DNA from: Bacteroidia bacterium
GTDB lineage: Bacteria > Bacteroidota > Bacteroidia > B-17B0 > Aurantibacillaceae
NCBI GenBank assembly: GCA_016787705.1
Contig: JAEUTP010000010.1
Location: forward strand, 248,001 to 312,000
Length of the DNA: 64,000 nt
Reading direction: 5' to 3'
Below, piece after piece: positions 8,418-18,193 of this stretch. Each line of letters begins with the position of its first letter. Position 1 is the first letter of the stretch. The notes beneath the pieces were generated by a model. The model did not search any database. It was not told the DNA's origin and worked only from the letters and a program-made list of their open reading frames with translations. The position numbers and the translations under genes were made by a program.

Positions 8418-10716
8418 TCTTTAAAATTTGTTTGTAATCGGTTTCTGTTTTAAAATTTTTTAAAAGGAATTTCAAATATTTTTCGAAGCAAAAAATATTA
8501 TGTTTATCGAGCATTTTAGGGTGAGTTATAAAATGAATGTATGAGTTATTTCTCGTATAGTTTTTATAAATTTTTAATTTTGGCATAGTCAGCAGTTCTA
8601 TTGAAGTCATTTCAATATTTTCATTGCTATTGCTAATAAATGAATCGCTCATTATGGTTTCTTCCTCTTCAGGTTTAATAACTGCAAGGCCATCTCCAAA
8701 ACTATGATAATTTAATTTATATAAAACCTTTAAGAAAAGTTTACTCCTGACCTTCTCTTTATTAGAATAGGTAACGTTAGTGATCGAAAATTCAGTAAAC
8801 TTTCCATTTTCATCTGTATTTTCAATCTCTGAGTTAAATCTGTAAATTTTTTCCTTCGGAAAATTCACAAAGTTGTAAAAGAACTTATCGTTAAGTAATT
8901 TAAAATTAGATAAAACAGAAAAATCATATTTAATGTTATACTTCTCAAAAAAAGGCTTAAAATCAGCAAATGGCTGTATACACCAACCTCCTGCTCTATA
9001 AGAATCAATTTCGTAAAATACGTTAGCACTTTTTTGTATTTCTTTAATAAAATCTATCGAACTTTTAAAGAGTTGCTCCCTTTCTTCATTGGTAATGTTG
9101 TGAAACCTATATTTTTCAAGATCTTTAAGTGTCCATTGCTTAGATTCACGATTATATGTTGCGCTAAGCCAATGTGGATGAATGTGCGGAAAAATAAAGT
9201 GCCCGTTTTTTAAAACCTGAATCAGTTGATCAAAGATTAAACGGTAATCATCTTTAGCACTTTCATCATCTGTAACACCTACAAGGCGCATTAAATAAAC
9301 TGTATCTACAAAAAAAAGACTTTTTTTTATATTATATTTATTTAATAAATCAAGTATACTATTTGTTGGCTCGATGATGCAGTTTTTTGCCGTTCCGGAT
9401 TTAGATCCAAGAAATAATTCATAATCAAACGTAATTAGCAAATTTTTTAATTTACTATCTTTTGTAATTACAGGGGTTGTATGTAATTTTTGATCAATTA
9501 TATTAATTACATTATCAATTGAGTATTCATTTATGTTATAATTATCATTAAATATAAAATTTGTTCTTTTATTGATCACATCGTGAAACTTTTTATCGAT
9601 ATTCGAAAGATCTGAATGAATACCGAGATTATTCTCCACTAAAAATTTAGGACCTAGTCCATCATCACAAAAGATAAAAATTGGTGTTTTTGTATATATG
9701 ATCTCATAAAATTTAGTAGATATATTATCTTTATTATAATTTGGATTTAATAAGAAAACAAAATCATATTCTGAAAATTTATTAAAAAGCTCCTTTGCAG
9801 GAATTTGGTTATAAAAATTTACATTATCAGCTCCAGCTTGTTTAAAGTACTTTTCATATTGAAATTTATCTGTATAAACATCTAATGAAGTATGGCCTTT
9901 ATATTTAGCAAATAACTCTATTGTTTTATTTATGTAGGGTTCAATATTATGATAAATATTTCCATACATTATAAATCTTACGTTTTTTGTTTCTTTTTTC
10001 GGCTGTATATTAAGCTTTAATTCTTCCGGGTCAAAAAAATGGGGAATTCTAATAAATTTATGAGAGCAATTTGGATACTTTGACCTCAAAAAATCACGCA
10101 TATCATCGCTTGGAACAGAAATAATATCAGACTCTTCCATAGTCTCTCGTTCCATATTTTGTTCATGAGCCATTCGCTTTTTTGACAAGCTTGGGAAACC
10201 CCAGTTGGGACCCCATGTCCACGGATCTCTCAAATCATTTATTATAAAAAGATTTCCAAATTTTTGCTTTAACATTGTAGAAAATCTCATTACCCCAAAA
10301 GGTCCACCGGTGCATATTACATGTGTTATTTTATTGTCACGGATAATAGATGTAGCTTTTTTTAGCATTGGCCTTTTCCAAAAAATAGTTCTGTCTAGAA
10401 ATGAGCCTTTTGTAAAAAAAGGTAACACTGTTATCCAAAATTTATAAATAATTTTTTGAAAAAAATTATGTTCAAAATTAACGAGTACTTTAGGATACCA
10501 TGCCGGCAGCTGATGTAAAATTATATTAGGATTGTTTTTTACGATATCGTACCAAAGTGAGGTTTTTTTAAATGGATTTTTAGCACAAATGACATGAACT
10601 GTATATCCTAATTTGGTTAAACCATTAGCGTGTTTAGCCCACCTTCTGCCCCCAATTCCATAATAAGGCGGAAATACATAAGAAATTAAAAGAATATTTT
10701 TAGATCTATCTGGCAC
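8401..10716 (-). CDS. Fusion: GGRRW-type glycosyltransferase + WbmS-like polysaccharide deacetylase
   Basis: This is a 771-residue two-domain protein. Residues 1 to about 415 are a GT-B glycosyltransferase opening with SYVFPPYYGIGGRRWAKHA, related to two neighbours. Residues about 424-771 start LLITFDYELFLGSKSGT (the DYELFLG at 431-437), followed by a region with FPHIHPHW and YRAGGWCIQPF. That is the layout of WbmS-like members of the NodB/CE4 deacetylase group found in O-antigen loci. No signal peptide is present, so both activities would be cytoplasmic and act on intermediates. The single frame is continuous and the fusion is real as sequenced. Metal-binding residues are not fully assignable by eye. 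Confidence 0.8.
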   Translation of the reverse strand: MPDRSKNILLISYVFPPYYGIGGRRWAKHANGLTKLGYTVHVICAKNPFKKTSLWYDIVKNNPNIILHQLPAWYPKVLVNFEHNFFQKIIYKFWITVLPFFTKGSFLDRTIFWKRPMLKKATSIIRDNKITHVICTGGPFGVMRFSTMLKQKFGNLFIINDLRDPWTWGPNWGFPSLSKKRMAHEQNMERETMEESDIISVPSDDMRDFLRSKYPNCSHKFIRIPHFFDPEELKLNIQPKKETKNVRFIMYGNIYHNIEPYINKTIELFAKYKGHTSLDVYTDKFQYEKYFKQAGADNVNFYNQIPAKELFNKFSEYDFVFLLNPNYNKDNISTKFYEIIYTKTPIFIFCDDGLGPKFLVENNLGIHSDLSNIDKKFHDVINKRTNFIFNDNYNINEYSIDNVINIIDQKLHTTPVITKDSKLKNLLITFDYELFLGSKSGTAKNCIIEPTNSILDLLNKYNIKKSLFFVDTVYLMRLVGVTDDESAKDDYRLIFDQLIQVLKNGHFIFPHIHPHWLSATYNRESKQWTLKDLEKYRFHNITNEEREQLFKSSIDFIKEIQKSANVFYEIDSYRAGGWCIQPFADFKPFFEKYNIKYDFSVLSNFKLLNDKFFYNFVNFPKEKIYRFNSEIENTDENGKFTEFSITNVTYSNKEKVRSKLFLKVLYKLNYHSFGDGLAVIKPEEEETIMSDSFISNSNENIEMTSIELLTMPKLKIYKNYTRNNSYIHFITHPKMLDKHNIFCFEKYLKFLLKNFKTETDYKQILKNVEAK

Positions 10717-11824
10717 GCTTAAATTTGAATTTTAGAATATTTAAAAAAGTAAAATAATTATTCCACATTTTAACTTCCGTTTTAAAGGCGGTATGAGGTC
10801 TTTCAGGTTCAGCCATTAGTTTATCAAATTCTTCTTTACTTAACTCCAACTTTTTTAAAACATACTCTTTTTCCAACTCTAACTCATTTTCAATATACAA
10901 TGGCTTTTGCAATTCGATTATAGCTTCTTCTTTTTTTATTTGGTTACTACAAATCAAATTTGAATAATGTGCCAAACGTTTATCCACACCAAAACGTGTT
11001 GGTAAAATATATGCCTGGTAAAATTTCGTGAATATCGATTCGTAGTGCTTACCGCCATAATCGCGCCAACTTAATTTTTCAGTTATAATTTTTTTCGCCT
11101 CTGCTTTATTATAGGAAATATAGTTTAACACCTGAATGGACTCAAGCTTTAGAAACCAATGATAGTAGAGTTTTTTGTAAAAACTAATGTGAGGAAATGT
11201 ATCTATTGATCTACCGCGTCCAAATTTTTTATAAATATCTTTTATATTCTCCCAGTCGCCTTTATCAAATACCCAGCCTTTTGGCATAACAGCCTCAGTA
11301 GCATAATTAAATCCGCTAATAGTATATTTTAATTTATGCTGCCTGGCAATTTTATAAATCGTTGCCATTATTGCATGATCGGTTAATGCTTCAATATCAA
11401 TTACGCCTGCTTTGAGATAAGCCAATTGCAACTCTTTAAATTCATGCCAGTTAATAACGTGCGTATTAAGCTCAAATCCTAACTTCTCGCAAATATTACG
11501 GATATTTTCTGTAGCCAGCTCGCTGTTCCATCCATTATCAAAATGCACTACCAAAGGTCTTAATCCGTTCTCTTTAGCCCAATATGCAAGGTATGAGCTA
11601 TCTACACCACCACTTACTCCTAAAATACAATCATACTCTTTTCCGGCACCAGATCTTTTTATCTCTTCAATTTTTTTTGTGATCCATGCTTTTCGCTCAT
11701 TTATATTACCCAGCTTTGCATTTACTTCAGTATAATAATTGCAATAGTTGCATATTCCATTTTCATTCACTGAAAACACTTTTGACACCGAGCTATTCAA
11801 AAGACATTGTTTACATTGAATCAT
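10706..11824 (-). CDS. WbpG-like N-acetyl sugar amidotransferase (copy 1)
   Basis: The enzyme is an ATP-pyrophosphatase-type amidotransferase. The PP-loop is GVSGGVDSS at 69-77, preceded by four cysteines (C4, C7, C25, C28) placed like a zinc knuckle, as in WbpG/WbuX/PseA proteins. In Pseudomonas O-antigen synthesis WbpG takes ammonia delivered by dedicated HisH/HisF proteins and converts an N-acetyl group to an acetamidino group. HisH- and HisF-like genes are at 35295-36661 in this locus, along with a second WbpG-like gene at 29151-30302. The 372-residue length is typical. The start overlaps the downstream fusion gene's frame only at its 3' end, by 11 bp. Confidence 0.9.
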   Translation of the reverse strand: MIQCKQCLLNSSVSKVFSVNENGICNYCNYYTEVNAKLGNINERKAWITKKIEEIKRSGAGKEYDCILGVSGGVDSSYLAYWAKENGLRPLVVHFDNGWNSELATENIRNICEKLGFELNTHVINWHEFKELQLAYLKAGVIDIEALTDHAIMATIYKIARQHKLKYTISGFNYATEAVMPKGWVFDKGDWENIKDIYKKFGRGRSIDTFPHISFYKKLYYHWFLKLESIQVLNYISYNKAEAKKIITEKLSWRDYGGKHYESIFTKFYQAYILPTRFGVDKRLAHYSNLICSNQIKKEEAIIELQKPLYIENELELEKEYVLKKLELSKEEFDKLMAEPERPHTAFKTEVKMWNNYFTFLNILKFKFKRAR

Positions 11825-11830
11825 ATAAAT

Positions 11831-13054
11831 TTATTTTAATGCCAATAATTGGCCGGAAAATTGATTATAGTTTTTTTGTGCAGAAAAATTTTCATGCCAA
11901 AATATTTTTACTTTTTTTCTGAAATCAACACTATTAAGATCTGAAATTTTAAAGGAGTTAATTTTATCTGCTAGTTCTTTTTCAGTAATGTCTTTTTTAA
12001 CAAGCCAACCTGTTTGAGACGTTATTATTTCAGAAGTACCGCCTACATCGGTTCCAATTACCGGTATCCCAAAGCTTATAGCTTCCATAACCGATACCGG
12101 CAAACCTTCTGTTTCACTAACATTTATAAAAACAGATACAGGGTTAGTTTTATAAAAATCAAATATTTCTTTTTGCGAAACATGTCCCTTGAATTCTACT
12201 TCTATGTTTTGAGCAAACCGGTTTGTTATTTTTTGCAATTCTTCTTTATTTTTATTGTTTCCATCACCAAAATGATACCACTTAACAGGAAATTGAATTA
12301 ATGCAATTGCCTTTGCAAGCAGATCAAGTCTTTTTAAAGGTATTATTCCTGAACAGGTAACAATAATAAATAGCTTATCAGAAAACGGATTAATGCCATG
12401 ATCAAGAGTTCCTAAATATGAATAATTTGCTTTTTCAGAAAATGAGAATCGTAACTTTATATAATTTAAGCCCAATTTAGAAACAGAATAAATACCCGAA
12501 CTGTATTTGTAATTTCTTTCGCGAAAAGGAATATAATTATACGGCCTTCGTTCTTCGTAGAGATCAAATCCGTGAACTCTGAATGCGTAATTTGTTATTT
12601 GTTTTTTTTGCTTCAGAATACTAAGACTTAAAACATAGTCGTTCATCCAAAATGAATAGTGAATAGCCGGTAGTGTTTCTTTATCAATAAGTGTTTTCAT
12701 TTTTTCAGATAAAACAAGCGAATATAGGATCTCGCTAAGCGTTAATCTAAATCTTGAAAAAAAGAAAAGCTTGGCTTTACAGTTAAAAAACTCTGCTGCC
12801 AATATACCTGCAATTAAAAAAAAATTCTTTAAAAAAAGCTTTTTTTTAGTTGAATGAAAAGCAATATCCTGGGCGCAAACAACTTCTACATTTTCGGGTA
12901 AAACATTATTTGCTTCCCGCTTTTCGCTTGGTACAATTATTATTTTTTTGAAATAGGTACACAATATTGGTAATTCGTTGAATAAATACGGTTCAATGTT
13001 CCCGTATGGAAAATCTAATGTGTATAAAAAAAGTATTTTTGATGTGCTGCTCAA
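11831..13054 (-). CDS. Glycosyltransferase family 4 (GT4)
   Basis: The GT4 nucleotide-sugar site is clear: VSETEGLPVSVMEAISFG, with the two Glu in the E-x7-E spacing, then IPVIGTDVGGTSEII. An ATG exists at 13162, but using it would overlap the upstream gene by over 100 bp with unconserved sequence. The TTG at 13054 begins 5 bp after the upstream stop and gives SSTSKILFLYTLDFPYG, a normal first beta-strand, so I prefer it. The product would be about 407 residues. The acceptor is unknown. Confidence 0.82.
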   Translation of the reverse strand: MSSTSKILFLYTLDFPYGNIEPYLFNELPILCTYFKKIIIVPSEKREANNVLPENVEVVCAQDIAFHSTKKKLFLKNFFLIAGILAAEFFNCKAKLFFFSRFRLTLSEILYSLVLSEKMKTLIDKETLPAIHYSFWMNDYVLSLSILKQKKQITNYAFRVHGFDLYEERRPYNYIPFRERNYKYSSGIYSVSKLGLNYIKLRFSFSEKANYSYLGTLDHGINPFSDKLFIIVTCSGIIPLKRLDLLAKAIALIQFPVKWYHFGDGNNKNKEELQKITNRFAQNIEVEFKGHVSQKEIFDFYKTNPVSVFINVSETEGLPVSVMEAISFGIPVIGTDVGGTSEIITSQTGWLVKKDITEKELADKINSFKISDLNSVDFRKKVKIFWHENFSAQKNYNQFSGQLLALK

Positions 13055-13058
13055 GAGG

Positions 13059-14006
13059 TTATAGTTTTTGCCAGTCCAAACATTTCTTTTTATTGTGATG
13101 GTATGTTTTGGAGATATTTGAAAAAGTTGAATTGCCCTGGTAGAATAATTCTTTACACTCACTTAATAAAAACATTTCTATAACACTTTCTTTATAAATG
13201 ATATATTTAAGATTATCCTCATTATTGTATAAGGCCCATTGATGCAAACCCTCCCCAGACAATTCCGGCTTTATTTTTGGAAATAAAATAACATTACTAA
13301 ACGCTTTTACGAACAGGTCTTCGATGTAAGCAGAATCTGTTGCTAAAAAAATATTTTCTTCTTGTTTTTTTTTTAAATGCTCTATTAATATTTCAATTTT
13401 TTGTGTCGGCTTTTTATCAGTATATCTAACATGCACACCTGTTACGTTATTTAAATCTTTTTTCAGTCTGAATTCTTCTATTTCTTTTTTTACTTCAGGC
13501 TTCAGCTCAATATATTCAGGCATTTCGTTGTAAGAAATTTCAGGTAAAAAATCTACAAAATATACCACATCTTCTTTCAGATCATTTTTAAGGTCTCCGC
13601 CAAAAGATAAAGATTCGTAATTTGCTTTTTTTGGCTTCCATTTTTTTCTTAATCGCCTTAATCTTCCTTTTGGAAAAAGCTTAACCGGGAGGTTGTAAAA
13701 AAAAGGTGTTTGCTGTTCTAAGTAAATGTCATAAATACCTTGTAGTTTATTTATTTTAAATAATTCGGAGCTATGAGAAAGATTATCCCAATTTTTAATA
13801 CTTTCAAGCAACTCGTATTTAACAGCATCACTAATATTGAAACACTTATTAAAAGCATTCTCTCCTTTTACATCAAACTGCCCATCTGCCCAATCTACAA
13901 TTAATGTACGTTTACTTATTTGGCAATACCTGATCGCCGCCATTACTGTTACTAACCTGTTTCCAAGACCGGCACATCCTTTTACGATCAAATACTTTTC
14001 TTTCAC
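13059..14006 (-). CDS. Fucosyltransferase-like (NodZ/O-FucT-fold) glycosyltransferase
   Basis: This 315-residue protein has an N-terminal VKGCAGLGNRLVTVMAAIRY and a central NVTGVHVRYTDKKP. These resemble the GxGNRL and HxRxxD motifs of GDP-fucose-dependent transferases of the NodZ/GT11/GT23 group. ATDSAYIEDLF afterwards fits the donor-binding region of the second Rossmann domain. It probably transfers a deoxysugar to the glycan. No GDP-fucose synthesis genes are in the window, so donor identity is open. The 5' end overlaps the next gene upstream by 4 bp. Confidence 0.65.
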   Translation of the reverse strand: MKEKYLIVKGCAGLGNRLVTVMAAIRYCQISKRTLIVDWADGQFDVKGENAFNKCFNISDAVKYELLESIKNWDNLSHSSELFKINKLQGIYDIYLEQQTPFFYNLPVKLFPKGRLRRLRKKWKPKKANYESLSFGGDLKNDLKEDVVYFVDFLPEISYNEMPEYIELKPEVKKEIEEFRLKKDLNNVTGVHVRYTDKKPTQKIEILIEHLKKKQEENIFLATDSAYIEDLFVKAFSNVILFPKIKPELSGEGLHQWALYNNEDNLKYIIYKESVIEMFLLSECKELFYQGNSTFSNISKTYHHNKKKCLDWQKL

Positions 14007-15133
14007 TTTTGAGTTGATCCGTTCTTTTTATTTATCTGGTCCAGCAAACGCTGGGCCTGCGCCTTTGGTGAATAATTATTTAGAACCCATTCCCTGGCTT
14101 TTATTGAAATTGCTTTTATGCTCTGTTCATTTAATTTTGAAAAATCCTTTTCAACATTCTCTGCAGAAAGAGAACTGATCGAAATATAATGCTCATTTGG
14201 TACTGGCATTACAGGCAATTTAAAACTCCAAAAAGCCAGGTCAAGATTAATTGCAATTGAACCGCTATACAAAACTTCCCAAAAACGAAAATTATCCTGC
14301 TGAAAAATAAAAACCTGTGAAGAAAAATCTTTTTCTGAATTTTTTAATTTTTTATAGCGCCAATAATATGGTTTTCTTAAAATTTTATCAATAGTGCCAT
14401 ATGGATGATATTTTACAGGTTTAAATTCATAATAGCCGCCAAATGCCATAAAACATTGTGTATTACAGAGAATTTTATAATACTCAGGGTTATGCCTGCG
14501 CGTAGAAGCTTTATTGTAAGCTTTATCCTGCTCTTCTATAGGTTCGGTGTTTGTAAATTTTTGAAGAGCAGGATATGTTTTTAAATTACCGATTAATTTA
14601 TTTAGTACATAGCCTCTCATATTATGATCAACCCTGAAATTATAACCGGTGACTGGCTCACGCTTTGTATTTACATCATAAAATTTATCAATACATTTTA
14701 TTATTCTATTGGTAAGACCAATTGCCCAAGGTTTTACATTTTCAGGATACTGAATATTATTATATAGATTTCCGGCAAAAATATAATCAAAAATATTATA
14801 ATGCTTATTGTTCCACCATATAGGTTTTATCCAATCATTACGATCTATAAGAATATGTTTTTTACCTTTTTGAAAATTAGGGTACCCATCTCTGAATAAA
14901 AGGTGCGCAAATGAGGTTACATAACGGTAATCATATATAGCAATATCAAAATCTTCATTATTGTTATCGCCTTTAATCAGATAAGTATTTTCTTCGGGTA
15001 TCCACCAATAATCGGTGTTTCCAAAAACAGCATACCCTAACTCAGCGAAGCCTTCAGCCAACGCAATTATTTCGTGATAATAATGATCGTTACCATATGG
15101 GTAAACAGGGGTTATAAAAAATTTAATTTTCAA
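14003..15133 (-). CDS. Putative glycosyltransferase (GT-B, group-1-like C-terminus)
   Basis: The C-terminal half contains FRFWEVLYSGSIAINLD and a tail SIKAREWVLNNYSPKAQAQR, a layout seen in divergent group-1 or CgeB-like glycosyltransferases. The N-terminal half starts KIKFFITPVYPYGNDHYYHE. The open frame extends to 15214, but that would overlap the upstream gene by 92 bp; TTG at 15133 overlaps by 11 bp and gives a clean first strand. ATG at 15163 is the other option. Sugar specificity is unknown. Confidence 0.6.
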   Translation of the reverse strand: MKIKFFITPVYPYGNDHYYHEIIALAEGFAELGYAVFGNTDYWWIPEENTYLIKGDNNNEDFDIAIYDYRYVTSFAHLLFRDGYPNFQKGKKHILIDRNDWIKPIWWNNKHYNIFDYIFAGNLYNNIQYPENVKPWAIGLTNRIIKCIDKFYDVNTKREPVTGYNFRVDHNMRGYVLNKLIGNLKTYPALQKFTNTEPIEEQDKAYNKASTRRHNPEYYKILCNTQCFMAFGGYYEFKPVKYHPYGTIDKILRKPYYWRYKKLKNSEKDFSSQVFIFQQDNFRFWEVLYSGSIAINLDLAFWSFKLPVMPVPNEHYISISSLSAENVEKDFSKLNEQSIKAISIKAREWVLNNYSPKAQAQRLLDQINKKNGSTQK

Positions 15134-16361
15134 TTTCCGCTTCCAATAAATGTGTAACTGCATCAAAAGAATATTTTGTAATATCAGATCTTTTGATCCC
15201 TTCTTGGGCTTCACTTAATAGTTTTTTAAAATTAGTAATCGTATCTGTATTAAGATGAAAACCTAAATTTTCTTTTTCGATCAGATCAAGCGCGTCTCCT
15301 TTATTTCCAAGATAAACAATAGGCTTTTTTGATGGCAAAAAATCAAAAAATTTTGAACTTAAAAAATTGCTGTCATTATCCAATGTACTTCTCATATATA
15401 TTAGCGCATCGGCTTCTGAATTCATTTTTTCAGTAAATTCTTTTATTGGCAGTGGCTTTAAATAAGTTACCCTTTTATTGATCGCTTCGTGATTGAAGAA
15501 ACTTTTATAATCTTCTGTAAACGTATAAAATTTAATATAAATATTCTTGTTTGAAAGCAGAAGATTAGCTAATAGTTTCATATTGCCTTCCATGTTTTCG
15601 TACATCGATCCGGCGTAGATCAAATAAATGCCATCGTTGTTTTTTTTATGATCGCAGTTAACTGTATTATTTATAAAATCATCATTATCATAAGCATGAG
15701 ATATTAATTTCATTTGGTGTTTTTTTTGAGGATACTTCTCTTTCAAAGTATCCAAAATGCGTTTTGCCGGCGAAATAATAATATCAGAATTTAAAATTGT
15801 AATTCTTTCCAGTTCTTCTTCATAACCAAGCGCTTTTACGTCAAGATGTTTCATCCAGTCTGACCAATAATCACGCAGATCAAAAATAAACTTGATGTTA
15901 TTATATTTTTCTTTTAAAGTTGAAATATGATAAGCCAAATGATTTGGTGAGGCCGTGAAAATAATAGTAGTTATTTTTTTATCCTGTATTATTTTTTCAA
16001 TTGCGCTTAAAAAATCTGGCGCATATCTTTCACTTCCATCACTCGGATTGCCTAATGCTTTTTTCTGGTCACTTTCTAATTTTTTACTTATTTGCCATTT
16101 AATTTTTGAAAAAAAGGATACCGGCAATTCGCGTTTATAATATGGAACCCAGTACTTAAAATGAATGCGTGTGGTTAAATGCTCTATTTCCTTTGCATCA
16201 TCATCCCAAGGGCTTTTTTTATCAACATCCATTTGCGCAGCTAAAACATGTATGTTGGTTTTGTGGCGGTTTAAATACTTTGCAAATTTTACCCAGCGGC
16301 GGCTTCCCACTTTTGGGTATGGAGGATAATAAAAAGCAACAATTAAAACAGATTTTTGCAC
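15123..16361 (-). CDS. Glycosyltransferase of the GGRRW group (GT4-like)
   Basis: This 412-residue protein starts VLIVAFYYPPYPKVGSRRWVK, the third protein here with the FPPxxxxG(G/S)RRWxK opening. NDGIYLIYAGSMYENMEGN marks the second Rossmann domain, and NFLSSKFFDFLPSKKPIVYLG matches the same place in its two paralogues. It follows asnB by 2 bp. The three paralogues probably share an ancestor duplicated within the locus and may act on successive sugars. Confidence 0.75.
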   Translation of the reverse strand: MQKSVLIVAFYYPPYPKVGSRRWVKFAKYLNRHKTNIHVLAAQMDVDKKSPWDDDAKEIEHLTTRIHFKYWVPYYKRELPVSFFSKIKWQISKKLESDQKKALGNPSDGSERYAPDFLSAIEKIIQDKKITTIIFTASPNHLAYHISTLKEKYNNIKFIFDLRDYWSDWMKHLDVKALGYEEELERITILNSDIIISPAKRILDTLKEKYPQKKHQMKLISHAYDNDDFINNTVNCDHKKNNDGIYLIYAGSMYENMEGNMKLLANLLLSNKNIYIKFYTFTEDYKSFFNHEAINKRVTYLKPLPIKEFTEKMNSEADALIYMRSTLDNDSNFLSSKFFDFLPSKKPIVYLGNKGDALDLIEKENLGFHLNTDTITNFKKLLSEAQEGIKRSDITKYSFDAVTHLLEAEIEN

Positions 16362-16363
16362 CG

Positions 16364-18193
16364 TTATTTGCAGTTTAAATAATACATGTTAACGAGTGTC
16401 CAATTATCTGCTTTTTTTAAATAATCCTGATCAAATATTTTTGTAGCGTCTAATTTTGACCTAATATGTTCAAAAAAATCAGTTGCTCTTTTTGTTTTAA
16501 ACCAGATTACCTGTGGCGCTTCATATCCAATTTTTTCTTTTCTCCAGCATATTTCTTTTGGCAACCGGTGTGTTTGCGAACGCCTTAGTATATATTTACT
16601 CCAGCCATTCTGCATTTTTAAATTGGAAGGTAAAGTAAAAGCAAATTCTACCAATTCGTGGCTTAAAAACGGCAAACGTACTTCGCGTGAATGAGCCATT
16701 GAATTTCTATCTGCAAAACGCAATAATTCTTGTAGGCCTGAAAATAATGTTGATTGTTTTAGCGTATCGTTCAAATTCTCAAATAAAATATCATCTTTAA
16801 TAATGCTGTTTGAAATGCCCTCCTGAATATCAGTATTAAGTATTTTTGGCAAATGTGCTTTTTTTGAAGGAACTGCCATTTTTTTTGTTTTACTCAAAAA
16901 TTTATGAGTTCCAGGATAGCGCAACATCAATTTCAAATTATTTCCGGGATTATGATCAAAATTTATGAGGTTATGTACGTTTTGCTTTTCGGCATTATAA
17001 GAAGGATCTTTAGATGCGAAGAGTTGATTTAAAAGCACTACCCAATATTTATTATAACCTCCAAGATATTCATCGGCACCCTGACCATCCAACAGAACAG
17101 TGATACTTTTTTGTTTTGCAAGTTCCATCACTTTATACTGAGCATAAATACTTGTAGAACCTATGGGCTCATCATGATGAAAGAACAATTTATCTAGCTC
17201 ATCAAAAAAACCATCCGAAGATGGTTCTACAAAATAAGAATTTACATTACTATACTTTTCATTAAATATCTTTATATATTTAGATTCATCTTTCTCGAAA
17301 TTTTTGAAAGTAGCAGTAAAAGTATTAAGCGCTGAATTGGGTTGAAAATCTCTACAAATATACGATGCTATTGTTGTAGAATCTAAACCTCCACTTAAAC
17401 TTGTGCCAACCGGCACATCTGAACGAAGACGCTTGTGAATAGAGTTTGCCAAGAGTTCACTAAATCTTTCAACTGCTTCATTTTCTTTGATCTTATAATT
17501 AATATTAATGTCAATATCCCAGTATTTCTTTATTTCAATCTTGCCTGAAAAAGAAATAACTGCATAGTGCGAATGTGGCAGTTGACAAATGTTTTTATAA
17601 TACGTTTGCTGCAATTGTTTATGATCTGTAATATTTCCGGTTGCGGCATAATAAAATAACCTGCTTTCATTAATCTCTTTTTTTATACCAAATGCAAATA
17701 ATTGTTTTATTTCTGAACCAAAAATAAAATTATTCTCATAAATTGTATAATAAAACGGTTTTTCTCCAAATCTATCCCGGGCGCAAAACAATTGCTTTTT
17801 CTCATCATCCCAAATTGCGAAAGAAAACATGCCTTCAAGATCTTTTAAACAACTCGCGCCTTTTAAATGATAGCACATTAAAAGGACTTCTGTATCAGAT
17901 TCTGTTTTAAATTGATATCCCTTTAATGTAAGTTCTTTTTTTATTTCAATATAATTATATATCTCTCCATTAAACGTAATGGTTAAATGACCAAAAGACA
18001 TGGGCTGATGACCATTACTGCTCAAATCAATAATAGATAAGCGCCGATGGCCTAAAAGAACATTTTCTTCAGGATTTGACCATTGGCCAAATCCATCAGG
18101 CCCACGATGAGAAATTATCTCTGTCATAGCATTTAACTTTGACAAAGGAATTTTTTGCTGGTTAAAATTTAAAATGCCGGCAATACCGCACAT
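16364..18193 (-). CDS. asnB: Asparagine synthase (glutamine-hydrolysing), class B
   Basis: The protein starts MCGIAGILNF, with Cys2 the glutaminase nucleophile after Met removal. The N-terminal Ntn domain contains SHRGPDGFG and FNGEIYNY. The C-terminal synthetase domain has SGGLDSTTIASYI as the pyrophosphatase loop and LLDGQGADEYLGGY. Length (609 residues) is typical. In glycan loci such AsnB-like enzymes may amidate sugar carboxyl groups or amino-acid substituents instead of making free asparagine. The start shares one base with the stop of the aminotransferase gene upstream. The activity class is certain, the substrate is not. Confidence 0.9.
   Translation of the reverse strand: MCGIAGILNFNQQKIPLSKLNAMTEIISHRGPDGFGQWSNPEENVLLGHRRLSIIDLSSNGHQPMSFGHLTITFNGEIYNYIEIKKELTLKGYQFKTESDTEVLLMCYHLKGASCLKDLEGMFSFAIWDDEKKQLFCARDRFGEKPFYYTIYENNFIFGSEIKQLFAFGIKKEINESRLFYYAATGNITDHKQLQQTYYKNICQLPHSHYAVISFSGKIEIKKYWDIDININYKIKENEAVERFSELLANSIHKRLRSDVPVGTSLSGGLDSTTIASYICRDFQPNSALNTFTATFKNFEKDESKYIKIFNEKYSNVNSYFVEPSSDGFFDELDKLFFHHDEPIGSTSIYAQYKVMELAKQKSITVLLDGQGADEYLGGYNKYWVVLLNQLFASKDPSYNAEKQNVHNLINFDHNPGNNLKLMLRYPGTHKFLSKTKKMAVPSKKAHLPKILNTDIQEGISNSIIKDDILFENLNDTLKQSTLFSGLQELLRFADRNSMAHSREVRLPFLSHELVEFAFTLPSNLKMQNGWSKYILRRSQTHRLPKEICWRKEKIGYEAPQVIWFKTKRATDFFEHIRSKLDATKIFDQDYLKKADNWTLVNMYYLNCK

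Noticed and set aside
13055-13162. N-terminal extension of the GT4 protein from ATG at 13162
   Set aside because: It would overlap the preceding gene by about 100 bp with unconserved sequence; TTG 13054 gives a normal first strand.
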